Below, one piece after another: positions 1 through 8,153 of a stretch of 27,230 nucleotides of DNA. A model generated the notes under the pieces. It was not told where the DNA came from. It was given only the letters and a program-made list of their open reading frames with translations, and searched no databases. How positions within the stretch are numbered: the first letter of the stretch is position 1; the number at the start of each line of letters is the position of its first letter. This DNA comes from JBGTGT01 sp051439375 (GTDB lineage Bacteria > Cyanobacteriota > Cyanobacteriia > Cyanobacteriales > Microcystaceae). A program made the position numbers and the translations under genes. The stretch lies in NCBI GenBank assembly GCA_051439375.1, contig JBFRWB010000106.1:1-27230 (forward strand). The letters run 5' to 3'.

Positions 1-13
1 ACGATACATATAA

Positions 14-36
14 GCCCTGTCAATTGATTGCAGGGC
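14..36. terminator. Hairpin near the left edge
   Basis: GCCCTG at 14-19 pairs with CAGGGC at 31-36, and the stem can extend through CAAT/ATTG with one bulged T. No T-tract follows on either strand, so this may be the end of a transcription unit lying left of the window or simply a palindromic repeat. Positions 37-290 contain no gene or motif that I can recognise. Confidence 0.35.
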
Positions 37-290
37 GGTTGGCATGAGATTTTAGTCAGCATAAGGCATAAAAGTGTCCTAATCAACCCTTTCTCTGCTA
101 TAAAAGTGAGACTATTCCCACTTTGAGGGAAAAAGTTGCGGGTAAAAGTGAAAAGTTTTCGCCAAAAAGGAGAATGTTTCCACCAAAAAGGTTAATAAAT
201 TGCACCTCAGAGGTGAAAGAATGAAGTTCAATCAGCGCCTGCTTTGCCCCCCTACAGAGAAATTATTTTGATATGATTAATATGTCTTGC

Positions 291-434
291 TATAGCAATC
301 AGTAATGATATGTGAAAAGCCAGAACATACTAGGACATAATAGTATTATGTCCCGACAAATACACCCTCGTAGGGATTTAACACGGTTAAATCCTGCCCC
401 TAATTTTCTCACAACCGAAACCTGATTGCTATAG
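291..434. mobile_element. MITE-like element with 13-bp terminal inverted repeats
   Basis: CTATAGCAATCAG at 291-303 is the exact reverse complement of CTGATTGCTATAG at 422-434. The roughly 118 bp between them have no coding potential but hold two further perfect palindromes: a 10-bp stem with a 1-nt loop at 333-353, and a 9-bp stem with a 3-nt loop at 374-394. This is the architecture of a small non-autonomous (MITE-like) repeat. I could not identify a clear target-site duplication. The element ends about 32 bp before the Uma2 gene start, so it makes up most of that gene's upstream region. Confidence 0.65.
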
Positions 435-465
435 TTTTAATTAACCTCAATGGCTCAATGTAACA

Positions 466-1122
466 ATGATGGCAACACAAGTAAGACCGACTCCCAAAAA
501 GGACATCATTTATCCTGAAAGCGATGGCAAACCAATGGCTGACAATACTTTACAATTTCGTTGGATTACTACCATTAAAACCAACCTAGACTGGTTATTT
601 GCACAAGATGAAACGGTATTTATAGCAGGAGATTTACTATGGTATCCCACAGAAGGAGATAATAGAAAAAGTCAAGCCCCCGATGTAATGGTGATCTTTG
701 GAAGACCAAAAGGATATAGGGGATCTTATCAACAGTGGAAAGAAGAAAATATTGCCCCACAGGTGGTTTTTGAGATCCTATCTCCTAGTAATACCCAAGC
801 AGAAATGAATCGAAAACTGCTATTTTATGAACGTCACGGAGTAGAAGAATATTATATCTATGACCCCAATAAAAACGAGTTAAATGGCTTAATCCGAGGA
901 GAAAATGGCTTAGAAGTTATTGAAAAAATGAACGATTGGGTCAGTCCTCGTTTAAAGATTTGCTTTGAAATAGACGACCCTGAGTTAAAACTTTATCATC
1001 CTAATGGAGATTCTTTTACCAGTTATACTGAAGAAAAACAACGGGCTGAACAAGAAAAACAACGGGCTGAAAAATTAGCTAATAAGCTAAGAGAACTAAA
1101 CATTAATCCAGACGAGCTTTAA
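466..1122 (+). CDS. Uma2 family (DUF820) PD-(D/E)XK nuclease-fold protein
   Basis: A 218-residue protein of the Uma2/DUF820 family, which is greatly expanded in cyanobacteria and has a restriction-endonuclease-like fold; the biological role of most members is unknown. Visible family signatures are the APDV motif with its acidic residue (about residue 73), the strand and SPSN motif FEILSPSN (about 102-109), then the downstream NRKLLFYERHGVEEYYIYDP segment of which the lysine and tyrosines are typical. After the catalytic domain comes a charged, probably coiled-coil tail in which the heptapeptide EKQRAEQ recurs; the DNA here (1033-1074) is two copies of a 21-bp unit. The first two codons are both ATG (466 or 469). 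It stands alone, preceded by the MITE-like element. Family assignment is firm, function is not. Confidence 0.85.
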   Translation: MMATQVRPTPKKDIIYPESDGKPMADNTLQFRWITTIKTNLDWLFAQDETVFIAGDLLWYPTEGDNRKSQAPDVMVIFGRPKGYRGSYQQWKEENIAPQVVFEILSPSNTQAEMNRKLLFYERHGVEEYYIYDPNKNELNGLIRGENGLEVIEKMNDWVSPRLKICFEIDDPELKLYHPNGDSFTSYTEEKQRAEQEKQRAEKLANKLRELNINPDEL

Positions 1123-1254
1123 CCTGATCATATTAGACGATTAGCTTTAATAATAACAGACAATCTCAGCAAAATTTAAGTGGTGCTAACTAATTAACAG
1201 CTAACACCACGAACTTGAGATAAATTGACGAACAAGACAAGCAATTGGCAATTT

Positions 1255-1578
1255 TTAAAGATGCTTTTCTAGGGTATTAGCTAAAGTGGTTTTGGGAACA
1301 GCCCCAACCACCATATCTACCCGTTGACCCCCTTTAAACACCATTAGAGTCGGAATGCTTCGGATTCCGTATTGACTAGCTATACTGGGGTTTTCATCAG
1401 TGTTGACTTTAACCACCTTTACTTTGCCATCATACTGTTCAGCGATTTCCTCCACAACGGGAGCGACCATTCGACAGGGACCACACCAAGGTGCCCAAAA
1501 ATCGACTAGCACAGGTAGATCGCTCTCTAATACATCTTTTTCAAATCGGTCATCGGTAACTGGGTCTACTGCTGACAT
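1255..1578 (-). CDS. trxA: Thioredoxin (m-type)
   Basis: A small soluble disulfide reductase that passes electrons from ferredoxin- or NADPH-thioredoxin reductase to target enzymes. With the start chosen here the protein has 107 residues, the usual length, and the active site WCGPC falls at residues 31-35 (Cys32, Cys35). The cis-proline loop SIPT and the C-terminal GAVPKTTL segment are as in cyanobacterial m-type thioredoxins. I chose the ATG at 1578 because AAGGA lies about 9 nt upstream and the family N-terminus begins MSA; an in-frame ATG at 1605 would add nine residues (MFSIKEFAD) with a weaker ribosome site. It is transcribed alone. Confidence 0.93.
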   Translation of the reverse strand: MSAVDPVTDDRFEKDVLESDLPVLVDFWAPWCGPCRMVAPVVEEIAEQYDGKVKVVKVNTDENPSIASQYGIRSIPTLMVFKGGQRVDMVVGAVPKTTLANTLEKHL

Positions 1579-1996
1579 ATCGGCGAATTCCTTAATTGAA
1601 AACATTTTTGTAGATACTCTCAGATTCTACCATAGCCAAAAGTTACTCACTTAGGTCAATCTATGTATATAATCTTAGAGTTAAGTTAAAAAACATTAAG
1701 CGATGCCTTCATTGACAGGAAGGCTGCGTCATTGGTAACGGGTGATTTGTTCTCAATTGAGCAAGAAGAAACCGCCCGAACGCTGTCCGAGCGGAGTGTG
1801 GTGTGAGGAGTGAACGGAAACATTTGTCTCCGCTACTTCCATTGTAAGGGATGATTCCAATTTTGGTTCAGTTTCTTGCAAAATTTTTTGCGGTTTCTTC
1901 TCCCTTTTTTCTGCAGACGGTAAGGATAGGAGGCTATGTTTATTTTTGCTAGAATTTTTCATATCCTCCTAGAAAATAGCTAACGGATCTTGTGAT
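1579..1996. other. Spacer between trxA and the TrpD-like gene
   Basis: About 418 bp separate the two reliable genes. It contains a short inverted repeat GCCTT/AAGGC (1705-1723), a GC-richer patch around 1770-1820 unlike the surrounding AT-rich DNA, and one doubtful small minus-strand reading frame (listed separately). I see no RNA gene or clear promoter. Confidence 0.4.
1753..1962 (-). CDS. Doubtful 69-residue hypothetical protein
   Basis: An open frame of 69 residues, lysine- and serine-rich, without a recognisable domain. AGGAGG lies only 2 nt before the ATG, too close for an efficient Shine-Dalgarno interaction. The C-terminal third is encoded by the atypical GC-richer patch near 1770-1820, which may be an interspersed palindromic repeat rather than coding DNA. 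I list it only because the frame is intact in an otherwise empty gap; it may well not be translated. Confidence 0.2.
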   Translation of the reverse strand: MKNSSKNKHSLLSLPSAEKREKKPQKILQETEPKLESSLTMEVAETNVSVHSSHHTPLGQRSGGFFLLN

Positions 1997-3037
1997 ATGA
2001 GCGACCTTTTTCGAGATTATCTAAAAAAAATTGGTAGTGGAGAGCATACCAGCAAAAATCTAACCCGCACAGAGGCAAAGACCGCCACAGAGTTAATGTT
2101 GCAGGGAACAGCAACCCCTGCCCAAATTGGGGGATTTATGATTGCTCATCGGATTAAACGTCCAACCTCCACAGAATTAGCGGGGATGATAGATGCTTAT
2201 AATCAATTGGGTCCTCAACTTTCTGAAATCAATCATCGGTCAGTTGTTGTTTTGGGAACGCCTTATGATGGGCGATCGCGCACAGTTCCCGTTACCCTGA
2301 TTACCGCTTTATTATTGGCAGTTAATGGAATTTCAGTCGTTTTACACGGTGGAGATCAAATGCCAACCAAATACGGAATTCCTTTAATGTCTCTGTTTAG
2401 AGAGTTAGGCATGGACTTTTCGGGGTTATCTCTCCAAAATATCCAGAGACTTCTCGAAGATACAGGATTAGGATTTATTTATATACCCCAATTGTTTCCC
2501 CAAGCTCAAAGCTTAGTTCCCTATCGCAAGCAAATTGGGAAACGGCCGCCATTTGCCACTTTAGAATTGATTTGGTCTCCCTATCAAGGCAAGAATGGTC
2601 ATCTGATGGTGGGTTTTGTGCATCCTCCCACGGAAAGTCGCTGTATCGAGACATTTGGATTTTTAAATCAGCAGAATTATACTTTTGTTAAAGGTTTAGA
2701 AGGAAGTTGTGATTTGGCACTCAGTCGGCCTGGGATTATTGGCTTAGGCGATCAAGGAAAGTTTAGTCGTTTGACCTTAAATCCTCGTGATTATGGCTTT
2801 CCGAGGCACGATATACCTCTAGAGTCTCTAGAACAAGTTTTAAGTTTAACTAAAGCTGTTTTACAAGGAGAATCAAGCGATTTAACTGCCGCCGCTACTT
2901 GGAATGGAGGCTTCTATTTATGGCGTTTAGGCCAATGTGAATCCTTAGAAGAAGGGTTGGAAACAGCGAAAAAGACCCTAAATAGTGGGTACTTGATGGA
3001 TAAATTAACAGAAGTCATTAATTACGGCAAGCTATGA
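1997..3037 (+). CDS. Anthranilate phosphoribosyltransferase-like protein (TrpD2-like), catalytic motifs altered
   Basis: A 346-residue protein with the overall fold of the nucleoside phosphorylase/TrpD family: a helical N-terminal domain (NLTRTEA, ATPAQIGGFMIAHRIK, residues 21-54) followed by a glycosyltransferase-3-type core. In true TrpD the PRPP loop is GTGGD and the anthranilate side carries KHGNR; here these positions read GTPYD (87-91) and LHGGD (116-120), and the downstream loop QMPTKYG is also divergent. Tryptophan synthesis is therefore unlikely to be its job. It resembles the TrpD2/YbiB-like group, of which Escherichia coli YbiB is known to bind nucleic acid. Length is normal for the fold. 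It is alone on the plus strand, with 157 bp before the next reliable start. Confidence 0.75.
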   Translation: MSDLFRDYLKKIGSGEHTSKNLTRTEAKTATELMLQGTATPAQIGGFMIAHRIKRPTSTELAGMIDAYNQLGPQLSEINHRSVVVLGTPYDGRSRTVPVTLITALLLAVNGISVVLHGGDQMPTKYGIPLMSLFRELGMDFSGLSLQNIQRLLEDTGLGFIYIPQLFPQAQSLVPYRKQIGKRPPFATLELIWSPYQGKNGHLMVGFVHPPTESRCIETFGFLNQQNYTFVKGLEGSCDLALSRPGIIGLGDQGKFSRLTLNPRDYGFPRHDIPLESLEQVLSLTKAVLQGESSDLTAAATWNGGFYLWRLGQCESLEEGLETAKKTLNSGYLMDKLTEVINYGKL

Positions 3038-3194
3038 GGTTTTATGTCCGTGAGCCGTTATCAGTACATCTTTTCTGAAGCAAGGGGCTTGACATAACTC
3101 ATCTTCTTTTTGTAATAAGTAACAATTCTTAAGTTAAACCAGACAGGTTAAATCGGTTAAGATAGACAGTATTTAAAGCGAAAATTTGATCTTA

Positions 3195-3923
3195 ATGATG
3201 GTTATGCCTTCCTCTAATTCTTCTCATCTTCGTTCCTCCCCCAACTTTTGGCAAACATTTCTGCTTGTAACCACAGGAAGCGTTACCTTAATTATCAGCC
3301 TAATTATCTTTACAGTCTGGCAAACAGGAAATCGTATTTTTAATGGGATTGAAGGGTTTTTCACTGCGCCCCAGCCTCAGCCAAATGTTCAGATTCCTAC
3401 TTTAATTGTGCAGCAAATTCGAGGAGTTAGTGAACTAACAACGGCTGCATTTGCCATGGAAGCAGTTGTTCCTACTTCTCAGGAACGAAAGTTAGGCAAT
3501 TTAACCCTTGGTGAAACGAAGTTACTTTATATTGCCTACGGAGAAGTGAAAGCGGGAATTGACTTATCCCAACTATCTGAAAATCATATATTAATCGACC
3601 ACAATAAGGTAAAAGTAACCTTACCCTCTCCCCAAATTTTAGATACTAAAATTGATGTTAATCGCTCCCATGTCTATGATTATGACCGGGGGTTTTTAAA
3701 TTTAGGGCCTGATACGGCTCCCCAATTGCAGACTTTAGCACAACAAAAAACCCTAAGTAAAATCTTAACCACTGCTTGTCAACAAGGTATTTTACAAGAA
3801 GCAAATCAGCGAGCAGAAACAGCTGTTACTCAGTTGTTATCAACGGCTGGTTATCAGTCAATTGAAGTAGAAACAACTGCTTCAACTAGGGATCAATGTG
3901 TGTTAAAAAAAGACAGGAGTTGA
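3195..3923 (+). CDS. DUF4230 domain protein, membrane-anchored
   Basis: About 242 residues. A hydrophilic N-terminus is followed by one strong membrane helix (FLLVTTGSVTLIISLIIFTV, about residues 22-41), then a soluble domain with the DUF4230 pattern: the VQQIRGVSELTTAAFAMEAVV strand-helix region, the LLYIAYGEVKAGIDLSQL segment, and the KVTLPSPQILDTKIDVNRSHVYDYDRG region. The domain therefore probably sits on the far side of the cytoplasmic membrane; its function is unknown. The frame opens with TTG at 3186, but ATG codons at 3195, 3198 and 3204 are better candidates; none has a strong ribosome site. Alone on its strand between two unrelated genes. Confidence 0.8.
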   Translation: MMVMPSSNSSHLRSSPNFWQTFLLVTTGSVTLIISLIIFTVWQTGNRIFNGIEGFFTAPQPQPNVQIPTLIVQQIRGVSELTTAAFAMEAVVPTSQERKLGNLTLGETKLLYIAYGEVKAGIDLSQLSENHILIDHNKVKVTLPSPQILDTKIDVNRSHVYDYDRGFLNLGPDTAPQLQTLAQQKTLSKILTTACQQGILQEANQRAETAVTQLLSTAGYQSIEVETTASTRDQCVLKKDRS

Positions 3924-4036
3924 ACGGGAAAAGGCAGGATTACTATAAGCTAAGACGCATTTCAACTGAGTCTGAGCCAATCTCTCCTATCACCTGTCCT
4001 CTGCCTCCTGAATTAAATTAAAATAAATAACAACTT

Positions 4037-4543
4037 ATGAATAATCCTTCTAAAGAACAACCTATCACGATTAACTTAAATGCTAATCAACTGCATCAGT
4101 TAGACTTGTCTCCAATTAAGCAATGGTTAGAGCCAATTTTAGCAGAAAATAAGATTGTTAATTATGAGCAGAAAGTACAATTAAAAATTGATTACCCTCG
4201 CCAAGAAACTGATCCTAGGGAACTATCAGAAATCCCTGAGATTCGTCTCTGGTTTGTCCGTTTAGATACGGTGTATCCTTGGTTTCCCTTCGTCTTGGAC
4301 TGGAAAGCAGGAGAATTAGGCCGTTATACAGCCATGTTAGTCCCCCATCAATTTCATCGCACCGAAGGCGTTCAATATAACCCCGAAGCGTTAGAATTGT
4401 TTTTGATGAAAAAGATTTTTGTTTTATCTGATTGGTTTCGAGAACATGATATTTCTGGGTTCATTCGTCTCAAAGGAATCGCACAATTATTAGGCTATGA
4501 TCTTGATGACGATTTCCTATCCTTTCTGGCAACTTCTTGTTAG
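4037..4543 (+). CDS. CRR6-like NdhI maturation factor (DUF1817)
   Basis: A soluble 168-residue protein with the pattern I associate with the cyanobacterial/plastid CRR6 family (Chlororespiratory Reduction 6), which in plants and Synechocystis is needed for maturation of the NdhI subunit and so for assembly of the photosynthetic NDH-1 complex. The central block with DPRELSEIPEIRLWFVRLD, then PW.P..LDW..GEL.RY.AMLVPHQF.RTEG and YNPEALE.F is the conserved part (about residues 59-122). The C-terminus is a helical LLGYDLDD region. The ATG at 4037 has no strong ribosome site. It converges with the Ycf45 gene, with a small hairpin between them. Assignment is from memory of the family pattern. Confidence 0.65.
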   Translation: MNNPSKEQPITINLNANQLHQLDLSPIKQWLEPILAENKIVNYEQKVQLKIDYPRQETDPRELSEIPEIRLWFVRLDTVYPWFPFVLDWKAGELGRYTAMLVPHQFHRTEGVQYNPEALELFLMKKIFVLSDWFREHDISGFIRLKGIAQLLGYDLDDDFLSFLATSC

Positions 4544-4568
4544 CCTACCCCACAATAAAGATAAAAAA

Positions 4569-4587
4569 TACAGGCAAGATACCTGTA
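4569..4587. terminator. Small hairpin between convergent genes
   Basis: TACAGG at 4569-4574 pairs with CCTGTA at 4582-4587 across a 7-nt loop. It lies between the stop codons of the CRR6-like and Ycf45 genes, with A-rich sequence on the left and a T-rich stretch ending in TTCTTTTT on the right, which fits a weak bidirectional terminator. Confidence 0.5.
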
Positions 4588-4609
4588 CTATAGATTAATT
4601 AAATTCTTT

Positions 4610-6358
4610 TTACGCAGGATAAATGCGTAAACGGCGATTCGGTTCTTCTCCGAAACTATCTGATTGTAAACGGTAGTGTTCTACCAATTCATGCTGCATC
4701 TTGCGAATTTTCGCCGAACGGGGCAACAATTCCACAGGTTGGCCTTTGGGAATGACAATTTGTTCCACCGCTAAACGGGCTTCTTCTAACGCTTCTAATT
4801 CGTCATCATCTCCTTTCTGCACAAATAACCGTAAGTCGTCATTGGTGGGTAATTGGGGTTCATCTATGCCTAAAACTCGCCGTAGAGAACGAGTAATTTG
4901 AGGAATCGTATTGGACTTAACTCCATAAAGAGGAATTTGACGAGATTTAGCAATCTGCCGCAATTTAGAATGGTTTTTAACGTGCGATCGCAGGGCAACC
5001 ACCGCATCTGCACTATTTAAGTCCTTTGTCAACACAATGGGTAACTGTAATACTGCGATCACCTGTTCAATCTGCGATCGCCCAATCCCATAAGGATAGA
5101 CATAAACGGGGTAATCTTCTCCATTTGTCCCGGGAATTCGGACTTTTTCTGAGCTTGAATCGGATTGATACCAAGATTTTTCCAGCATTTGCTCAAATTC
5201 TTGAGTTTTTCCCTTGTTTCCTTTACTAAAAGGAGGCACAGGTGTCATTCGTCCTGAAGCCCGTAAACCAGTCGGACGAGAGGATGACAGGGTATCCTTG
5301 ACAGGGATTAACTCAGGAAGGGCTCTTTGAGGCATTTCCTCCATAATTTTAATCGCTCCTGCTTCATCTACCGTCCGTACCTCTAATGTCGGTTCACTTC
5401 CTCGTAAATGAATATCTACTGTTTGCGCTACATCTTTATGTACTACCCACCGTTGACGCTCTAACATTTCAATGGCAATCTCAAAGGTAGGAGGGGCTTT
5501 CCGTTCTAAAACTGTTTTTTGTGAACCCCGTCGTCGGGCTTCATCATCTCCTAATGTGACGGCTTGAATGCCTCCAACCAAATCAGATAAGGTAGGATTT
5601 TTAATTAAATTAGCGATTTGATTGCCGTGTGCCGTTCCGACTAATTGCACACCTCGTTCTGCGATGGTTCTTGCTGCTAAGGCTTCTAATTCTGTACCGA
5701 TTTCATCAATGACAATCACTTGCGGCATATGATTTTCTACCGCTTCAATCATCACCTGATGTTGCAATTCAGGCCGGGCAACCTGCATCCGTCGGGCTCG
5801 ACCAATGGCAGGATGAGGAATATCTCCATCTCCTGCAATTTCATTAGAAGTATCGATAATAACGACCCTTTTTTGTAAATCATCTGCTAAAACTCTGGCA
5901 ATTTCCCGTAACGCTGTCGTTTTTCCCACACCGGGACGACCCAATAACAGGATAGATTGACCCGTTTCCACCAAATCCCGAATCATGGTGATTGTATCAA
6001 ACACCGCTCGACCAATGCGACAGGTAAGGCCAATAATTTGACCCGTACGATTTCGCATTGCACTAATACGATGTAACGTCCGTTCAATTCCGGCGCGGTT
6101 ATCCCCACTAAATTCTCCTAAACCATTAATACAGTGGTTTAAATCTTCATGGGTAATCGGTTTATCCCCAATATCAACCGCTTTATCAGGAAATCGAGCT
6201 TCTGGTAAGCGACCTAAATCCATCACCACCTCAATCAATTGACCTCGTTGTGGATGGGTTTCAAGGGTTTGACGAATGATGGAGGGTAAAATTTCCAATA
6301 ATTGATCTAAATCGTCGGTTGTTGGAGAAACAGAGGGCGAATGTATTTTATTTAACAT
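4610..6358 (-). CDS. ycf45: Ycf45-type AAA ATPase with C-terminal R3H domain
   Basis: A 582-residue P-loop ATPase related to SpoIIIAA; homologues are encoded in some algal plastids as ycf45. The N-terminal 130 residues precede the ATPase core, whose Walker A motif is GRPGVGKT (140-147) and Walker B is VIVIDE (214-219). About residues 330-410 form a less conserved linker with a proline/serine-rich stretch. The C-terminal part (about 415-582) includes an NTD-like repeat region and ends in an R3H single-stranded nucleic acid binding motif, visible in the last 40 residues around RKMQHELVEHYRL. The role is unknown; nucleic-acid-dependent ATPase activity is inferred from the domains. Three HIP1 or HIP1-like sites lie inside the gene. 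Transcribed alone. Confidence 0.85.
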   Translation of the reverse strand: MLNKIHSPSVSPTTDDLDQLLEILPSIIRQTLETHPQRGQLIEVVMDLGRLPEARFPDKAVDIGDKPITHEDLNHCINGLGEFSGDNRAGIERTLHRISAMRNRTGQIIGLTCRIGRAVFDTITMIRDLVETGQSILLLGRPGVGKTTALREIARVLADDLQKRVVIIDTSNEIAGDGDIPHPAIGRARRMQVARPELQHQVMIEAVENHMPQVIVIDEIGTELEALAARTIAERGVQLVGTAHGNQIANLIKNPTLSDLVGGIQAVTLGDDEARRRGSQKTVLERKAPPTFEIAIEMLERQRWVVHKDVAQTVDIHLRGSEPTLEVRTVDEAGAIKIMEEMPQRALPELIPVKDTLSSSRPTGLRASGRMTPVPPFSKGNKGKTQEFEQMLEKSWYQSDSSSEKVRIPGTNGEDYPVYVYPYGIGRSQIEQVIAVLQLPIVLTKDLNSADAVVALRSHVKNHSKLRQIAKSRQIPLYGVKSNTIPQITRSLRRVLGIDEPQLPTNDDLRLFVQKGDDDELEALEEARLAVEQIVIPKGQPVELLPRSAKIRKMQHELVEHYRLQSDSFGEEPNRRLRIYPA

Positions 6359-6453
6359 TTATTAGGCTAAACAGTCGCTGTTATTTGAGAAGATTGTAAA
6401 GGATTATCTACGTTATAACCCTAGTTTTTGCAAAAAAGAATTGATCTGCGAAA

Positions 6454-7536
6454 TCATTGGGGATCAATAGGGAATTTAAGGGGAGAAATTAAAGAAGATA
6501 CGAGATCAACGGCTTGCCATAGCAGATTAGGATAGGATTCTAAAGAATCTATGGAATTGATTGCCTTTCCTTGTGCTTCCCAAAAGGAAGAGAGAAGGGA
6601 ACGAGCATAACTGCCATAAGCAACCCCTGAAATACAGGGTTGAGTCAGGGCTTTACTTTCTTTTAATAATTCTAACCTTCTTAACTTAGAAACGGTATGA
6701 TGATTTGTTCCACCTGCGAGTTGGACATATCCTTCTAAATTGGCTTTTAATACTTTTTCCCCTAATTTAATCGTCGCATGGGTCGTTCCTTTACCAATGT
6801 CTCCACTCATCGGACGACCATCCGTTTGCCAAATTAGAGGACAGGGTAAGGGTTTAATTATCTTGGCCAAGGTTTTTAAGTAAGGAATAAGTTGGGGATG
6901 GTCTGGACAACTAATGGCAAGGAGCTTAAGATTAGGGAGATAAGGGGCAATATAAGACCATAAACGAACAAAATTATCTTCATTTCCCACATGAGTATGA
7001 ATTTCAAGGGCATCAATTTCCTTATTCTGCAATAAAGGAAGAATGACATTAGGAGTAGAAATGTAGGAACGGGTAAAGATCAAATCATGGGGACAAACAG
7101 GGAGACAACGACCACAGCCGTAACAGCGTTGATCTATAATTCCCTGATGGGTAGGGGTGAATGCGATCGCTTGTGCGGGACAGATGGTTTCACAGGGACG
7201 AGGACAGTCGGAGGGACATTGAGTCGGATTGAAGTCTGCTTTACGAAAATGGGGATCTTCTCCGTCATTGAGACTCATCATTAAGAAAGGATGGGATTGA
7301 GGGGAATATCCTTTATTAATAGCAAGAGGAGCTAGTTTTTGAGCAATTTTTATTCCTTCTTTAGCTGCTGTAATCACAGCAGGATCGGCAGCAACGTCAA
7401 TACAATCAGCCCCGGCTAAAGTATAAACGAGGGCTAAGGTGCGAATAGCAGGTAAGTCTTGGAAACTTGCCCCACAGATGAGTTTAAACCAGTTTCCGTT
7501 TTCTAGGGATTGTAAGGGGGTTTGATATAATTTCAC
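6454..7536 (-). CDS. ldpA: LdpA, Fe-S protein of circadian light input
   Basis: LdpA (light-dependent period A) is a cyanobacterial iron-sulfur protein that, in Synechococcus elongatus, couples redox state to the circadian clock and co-purifies with clock-associated proteins. The 360-residue protein starts with the conserved block FKLICGASFQDLPAIR (17-32), followed by AGADCIDVAADPAV. Two clusters of four cysteines are present: Cys107, 111, 115, 119 and Cys138, 141, 144, 148, the second being a classical CxxCxxCxxxCP ferredoxin motif. The start codon is GTG at 7536; no better alternative is visible. The upstream MMADHC-like gene stops only 15 bp before it, so the two are probably co-transcribed. 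Confidence 0.9.
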   Translation of the reverse strand: MKLYQTPLQSLENGNWFKLICGASFQDLPAIRTLALVYTLAGADCIDVAADPAVITAAKEGIKIAQKLAPLAINKGYSPQSHPFLMMSLNDGEDPHFRKADFNPTQCPSDCPRPCETICPAQAIAFTPTHQGIIDQRCYGCGRCLPVCPHDLIFTRSYISTPNVILPLLQNKEIDALEIHTHVGNEDNFVRLWSYIAPYLPNLKLLAISCPDHPQLIPYLKTLAKIIKPLPCPLIWQTDGRPMSGDIGKGTTHATIKLGEKVLKANLEGYVQLAGGTNHHTVSKLRRLELLKESKALTQPCISGVAYGSYARSLLSSFWEAQGKAINSIDSLESYPNLLWQAVDLVSSLISPLKFPIDPQ

Positions 7537-7551
7537 ACGAATGTCAGTATT

Positions 7552-8079
7552 TTAAGGATTAAAATCTGGGTTATTAAGACATTGACCAAATTCTAACCGA
7601 TTTAGAATCAAAAATTCAAGGTCTTTGTCTAGAGCATTCGTTAATAATAAACAAGGATAAATGGCATTTTGATAAAGAGGATGATTTAAGCATTTACAGC
7701 CATTCTTTTGGTTGACTTTAAATCCTAATTGTTCATGAATGATGGCTACTATATCAAAAGATATTGCTCCTTTTCCTGAATTAATTGGATAGCCGTCTTG
7801 AGGATCAATCATTTCCATTAGAGCCTTTTGTTCTAGTCCCTTTCTTCTTAGCTGGTATCCTTTTTGTAAAAAGTCATTTTTTAATCGCTTTTTTTCCCTT
7901 TCTACTTCTAAAATATCAGAACTAATTAATTTATTAGAAAAATATAAAATAATGATAAGGGTGGTAGGATAATTAGACCAACTGGGGAGTAATTGGTCAA
8001 CATTCTCTTTGATAAAAAGTGTAGGGGATATTAAATAAATTTCTCCCTCAGAAAATTTCATTTGAACCATATTTCTCAA
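7552..8079 (-). CDS. Possible MMADHC-like (cblD-type) protein
   Basis: A 175-residue soluble protein. The arrangement of an N-terminal strand region, the charged VEREKKRLKNDFL helix (about 58-70), the DPQDGYPI segment (about 92-99), a SFDIVAII strand-helix, and the later NHPLY....YPC pattern resembles cyanobacterial proteins annotated as methylmalonic aciduria and homocystinuria type D. In animals MMADHC routes cobalamin; in cyanobacteria the function is not known. Several ATG codons (8079, 8070, 8061) could be the start. It lies 15 bp upstream of ldpA in what looks like a two-gene operon. Family assignment is tentative; that it is a real gene is much surer. Confidence 0.5.
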   Translation of the reverse strand: MRNMVQMKFSEGEIYLISPTLFIKENVDQLLPSWSNYPTTLIIILYFSNKLISSDILEVEREKKRLKNDFLQKGYQLRRKGLEQKALMEMIDPQDGYPINSGKGAISFDIVAIIHEQLGFKVNQKNGCKCLNHPLYQNAIYPCLLLTNALDKDLEFLILNRLEFGQCLNNPDFNP

Positions 8080-8153
8080 GGTTTTTTTAAAGATGATGAA
8101 CAGCTTATGTCACTATAGGATAATAACCTAGTTTTTTGTGGGATGTTAAGTCA

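Noticed and set aside
1997..3037. Considered as true trpD for tryptophan synthesis
   Set aside because: The PRPP-binding GTGGD and the KHGNR motif are both replaced.
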